Positions 61,890 to 64,000 of a DNA stretch of 64,000 nucleotides are shown here, piece after piece. This DNA is from JBDHTQ01 sp039808765 (GTDB taxonomy: Bacteria; Pseudomonadota; Alphaproteobacteria; UBA2400), in assembly GCA_039808765.1 (NCBI GenBank), contig JBDHTQ010000008.1, positions 1 to 64,000 on the forward strand. Direction: 5' to 3'. The notes below the pieces were generated by a model, which saw nothing but the letters and a program-made list of their open reading frames with translations, made no database searches and was not told the origin of the DNA. The position numbers were made by a program, and so were the translations under genes. Position 1 is the stretch's first letter. Each line of letters opens with the position of its first letter.

Positions 61890-63257
61890 ATGCTGACCAC
61901 TTTCTTTTTCTTTCAAAAAAATAGCGTTAAAAGTTTTTTTGCCCCTACGCTTCTTGCCGCAGGACTTTTTTTAAGCACAGCGAGCGGCTGTTTCGCGCAA
62001 GAGGTCTTTAACTTATCACCTTCCGATTCAACATCAAGCGGGGATAGCTCTAATTCAACATCAAGCGGGGATAGCTCTAATTCAACATCAAGCGGGGATG
62101 GTACCAATTCTACATCAAGCGGGGATAGCGCTAATTCAACATCAAGCGGGGATAGTACCAATTCAACATCAAGCGGGGATAGCGCTAATTCAACATCAAG
62201 CGGGGATGGTACTGATTCTGCATCAAGCGGGGATGATGCCGATTCAACATCGTCAGCTAACTCTACAGATACGACTTTAAACCTACCTTTAGGCTACATC
62301 AGTATTACGTATTCACCCATCTTTGGAGCAAGACCAGTTGAAATAATCATTCCTGATCATGATGACATAATGGAGAATCCAGTTGGGGACAGTTGGGCCA
62401 GTTCTGGCTCTGCTGAGGCGTGGGCAACGGATGCTGGCTTAATAAGAACTGGATGGGCAGAAGCAGATCCAATTGATCTAACTAAGATAGATACGAAACC
62501 TATGACCTATTATGAGTCAGATACATCAGTAGCTACTGGTGTAACGATTCCCGAAAGTATACCGTCTGAGGATATCGAGCCGCATGTTAAAACGGTGTCG
62601 GGCTCACAAACAGCGGATGATTTTTACACAAATGCGGGATTGAAAGTTGAGGACCAACACGCAAGAGCGGAAGTTTATAAAGCAATGACGAATACCGACC
62701 CTTACGCGACAGATGTTACAACAGCGGTCGTCGGAAGCTATATTAATACCCGCAATGTTTTAAATGAAATGTCTGAAAAGATTCGTGATGCTTGTGGTTT
62801 AGACCGGTTCACGGTTACGATCAACCGCGCGAGCTTTTATAAGTATCCAAACGCATATAATAACTTCGAGGCTAAAACGAAAAACACGCTTGTTGATGCA
62901 TTTTATTCCCTTTGTAATGACATAAAATATCAAAAAAAGAAGTTTAAGTTAAGGAAGCGAATTAAACAAAATATTTATGAAGTGATGTTTTATAACGATC
63001 CAGATCGAGAAGGTGTCGCTATGAGCCATCAAGATGGAACGGTTCAGATTTATGCAAATTTCAGCAACAGCGAAGAAATATCCAAAAGCATTTTTAAATC
63101 TGTGATCATGTCGGTTATTCCCCGCGTTGAGACAAAACGCTCGCAAATCGATTCTGTGGTTAACTACCAAAACCAATTTAACCAAGATTCAGATTTGGAA
63201 GTCGTTATTGGCGATAGTGATAGTGTGGGAGACCCAGCATTTTTGGATGATAAATGA
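61890..63257 (+). CDS. Secreted Ser/Asn/Gly repeat protein
   Basis: This 455-residue exported protein of a family I do not recognise has a signal region LLAAGLFLSTASGCFAQ that could be cleaved before EVF or lipidated at Cys34. It is followed by nine tandem copies of a 9-residue unit (N-S-T-S-S-G-D-x-x, residues 46-126), which form a flexible, negatively charged stalk. The C-terminal domain (about 240-455) has helices and beta strands (DFYTNAGLKVEDQHARAEVY, RIKQNIYEVMFYNDPDREGV) with no catalytic motif I can name. The start is supported by AAAGGGGG. Such layout suggests a surface protein projecting a globular domain. Confidence 0.75.
   Translation: MLTTFFFFQKNSVKSFFAPTLLAAGLFLSTASGCFAQEVFNLSPSDSTSSGDSSNSTSSGDSSNSTSSGDGTNSTSSGDSANSTSSGDSTNSTSSGDSANSTSSGDGTDSASSGDDADSTSSANSTDTTLNLPLGYISITYSPIFGARPVEIIIPDHDDIMENPVGDSWASSGSAEAWATDAGLIRTGWAEADPIDLTKIDTKPMTYYESDTSVATGVTIPESIPSEDIEPHVKTVSGSQTADDFYTNAGLKVEDQHARAEVYKAMTNTDPYATDVTTAVVGSYINTRNVLNEMSEKIRDACGLDRFTVTINRASFYKYPNAYNNFEAKTKNTLVDAFYSLCNDIKYQKKKFKLRKRIKQNIYEVMFYNDPDREGVAMSHQDGTVQIYANFSNSEEISKSIFKSVIMSVIPRVETKRSQIDSVVNYQNQFNQDSDLEVVIGDSDSVGDPAFLDDK
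62025..62267 (+). repeat. 27-bp coding minisatellite, nine units
   Basis: Nine in-frame copies of a 27-bp unit whose core is TCAACATCAAGCGGGGATAG encode N-S-T-S-S-G-D-x-x. The first seven units are nearly identical; the last two are diverged. Copy number is likely to vary by slippage. Confidence 0.92.
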
Positions 63258-63291
63258 TAATTGAGGGAATGGCTTTTTAACGTATACGGTT

Positions 63292-63398
63292 CCAGAGCGC
63301 ATCTCCTGAAGACAGATGCGCTCTGGTTTATTGTTTTAACGCAAATACATTATCAAAGATGGTCTCTTTCGATCCCATCTTCTCGGGATTCGCTCTAG
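63292..63398 (+). repeat. Dispersed palindromic element, copy D, with terminator
   Basis: It begins with a perfect 13-bp hairpin, CCAGAGCGCATCT (63292-63304) with AGATGCGCTCTGG (63314-63326), followed by TTTATTGTTTT, which should terminate the upstream gene. A second hairpin has AAGATGG with CCATCTT. The right end TCTCGGGATTCGCTCTA includes the pheT stop codon (63395-63397 on the other strand). Confidence 0.8.
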
Positions 63399-64000
63399 AC
63401 AGTCTTGTCAGACGATAGAGCGCTCTCGCCAGATCTTAAAAGAGCGCCGGTGTTTTTTTGAACAGCGGCGATAATTTTTTGGCTGATGGCTTCAATCTCA
63501 TTGTCCGTGAATGTTTTTTCTTGGGGTTGTAGAGTTACACAAACGGCAAGTGATTTTTTGCCTTCCTCCATCCCTTTGCCACGATATTCATCAAACATGC
63601 GCGCATCTGTGATGAGCGTGCGCTCTACGTTGCGAATCGCTTTGATAATCGATTCTGCTGCGACTGATTCATTGGCAATGAAGGCAAAATCACGCGAAAT
63701 CGGTTGGAAGGGTAGAAGCTTGAGCGTGGTACGAGCGTGTCCTTTAACTTTGGGAAGGGGAATTTTTTCTACATAAACTTCGCATCCTACCACCGGACCT
63801 TTAAGATCAAATAGTTTAAGAATGTCGGGATGAAGCTCACCAAAACAAGCAACGACGGTCTGTCCGATTTTGTAACAGGCCGAACGTCCAGGATGGAAGT
63901 ATGATGGCGTATCGGAGATTATTTGGGCACTGCTTACACCGAACGTTTCAAGCACACTCAGGGTATCCGCTTTTGCATCAAAAGCATCCACGCTCCGCGC
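63395..64000 (-). CDS. pheT: Phenylalanine-tRNA ligase beta subunit, C-terminal part (partial)
   Basis: The frame is open to the window edge, so only about the last 200 residues are seen. They cover the end of the catalytic-like domain (VDAFDAKADTLSVLETFGV, FHPGRSACYKIGQTVVACFG, GELHPDILKLFDLKGPVVG) and the C-terminal ferredoxin-fold anticodon-binding domain (about the last 95 residues; QPISRDFAFIANESVAAESI, RVEYRG-like FDEYRGKGMEEGKKSLAV). PheST charges tRNA-Phe. The stop codon lies in repeat copy D. pheS would be expected upstream, outside the window. Confidence 0.92.
   Translation of the reverse strand, partial: ARSVDAFDAKADTLSVLETFGVSSAQIISDTPSYFHPGRSACYKIGQTVVACFGELHPDILKLFDLKGPVVGCEVYVEKIPLPKVKGHARTTLKLLPFQPISRDFAFIANESVAAESIIKAIRNVERTLITDARMFDEYRGKGMEEGKKSLAVCVTLQPQEKTFTDNEIEAISQKIIAAVQKNTGALLRSGESALSSDKTV

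Noticed and set aside
62025..62267. CRISPR-like array of regular short repeats
   Set aside because: The 27-bp units are contiguous without spacers and translate in frame into a Ser/Asn/Gly repeat, so this is a coding minisatellite.

Overview
The window looks like the chromosome of a Gram-negative alphaproteobacterium of moderate GC content. The outer-membrane genes lptF, lptG, surA and an entericidin-like lipoprotein show a Gram-negative envelope. An AddAB-type (not RecBCD) recombinase in the order murU-addB-addA-trxA, a DUF3576 lipoprotein, a two-domain cold-shock protein and a fused MFS/acyltransferase/acyl-ACP synthetase all point to Alphaproteobacteria. I cannot name a genus. No tRNA, rRNA, CRISPR array, integrase or transposase was seen.

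Layout. 1-1136: 3' end of a large Ig-like repeat surface protein. 1309-4578 (-): maoC/pta, ackA, fabI, an acetyl-phosphate and fatty-acid operon. 4604-7531: small membrane proteins and a MuiA-like DUF4139 protein. 7639-11979 (-): PpiC-type foldase, mutT, a hypothetical and uvrB, divergent from secA (12181-14928). 14925-16600: a HEAT-like gene with an apparent +1 frameshift, bracketed by two inverted copies of a dispersed repeat. 16692-22112 (+): lipid recycling fusion, two mini-proteins, SDR, tag. 22171-31326 (-): pepA, murU, addB, addA, trxA. 31400-38017 (+): lptF, lptG, surA, rsmA, then uvrC after an AT-rich gap with a DnaA box and an IHF-type site. 38048-43631: MerR regulator, nhaA, entericidin, an incomplete AMP-ligase-like protein, cold-shock protein, secreted hypothetical, DUF3576 lipoprotein. 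43809-47426: a 1205-residue TPR/GT9-like protein. 47468-57086: HerA-like ATPase, hypothetical, lytic transglycosylase, three consecutive GT87 glycosyltransferases and mutS. 57093-61691 (-): a phage-tail-like secreted protein downstream of uvrA. 61890-63257: a secreted protein with nine 9-residue repeats. 63395-64000: 3' end of pheT.

DNA repair is unusually concentrated: uvrA, uvrB, uvrC, mutS, tag, mutT and addAB. The envelope is the second theme: LPS export, outer-membrane folding, peptidoglycan recycling, lytic transglycosylase, polyprenol-type glycosyltransferases and several secreted repeat proteins.

The most notable unexplained item is a dispersed, roughly 105-bp palindromic element with four full copies and one half copy (near 1201, 14925, 16497, 42985 and 63292). 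It has terminal inverted repeats and internal hairpins, and it reaches into the stop codons of secA and pheT. Also notable are the frameshifted HEAT-like gene between two inverted copies, the doubled TPR/GT9-like protein, and two adjacent 39-40 residue proteins followed by a large nested hairpin.
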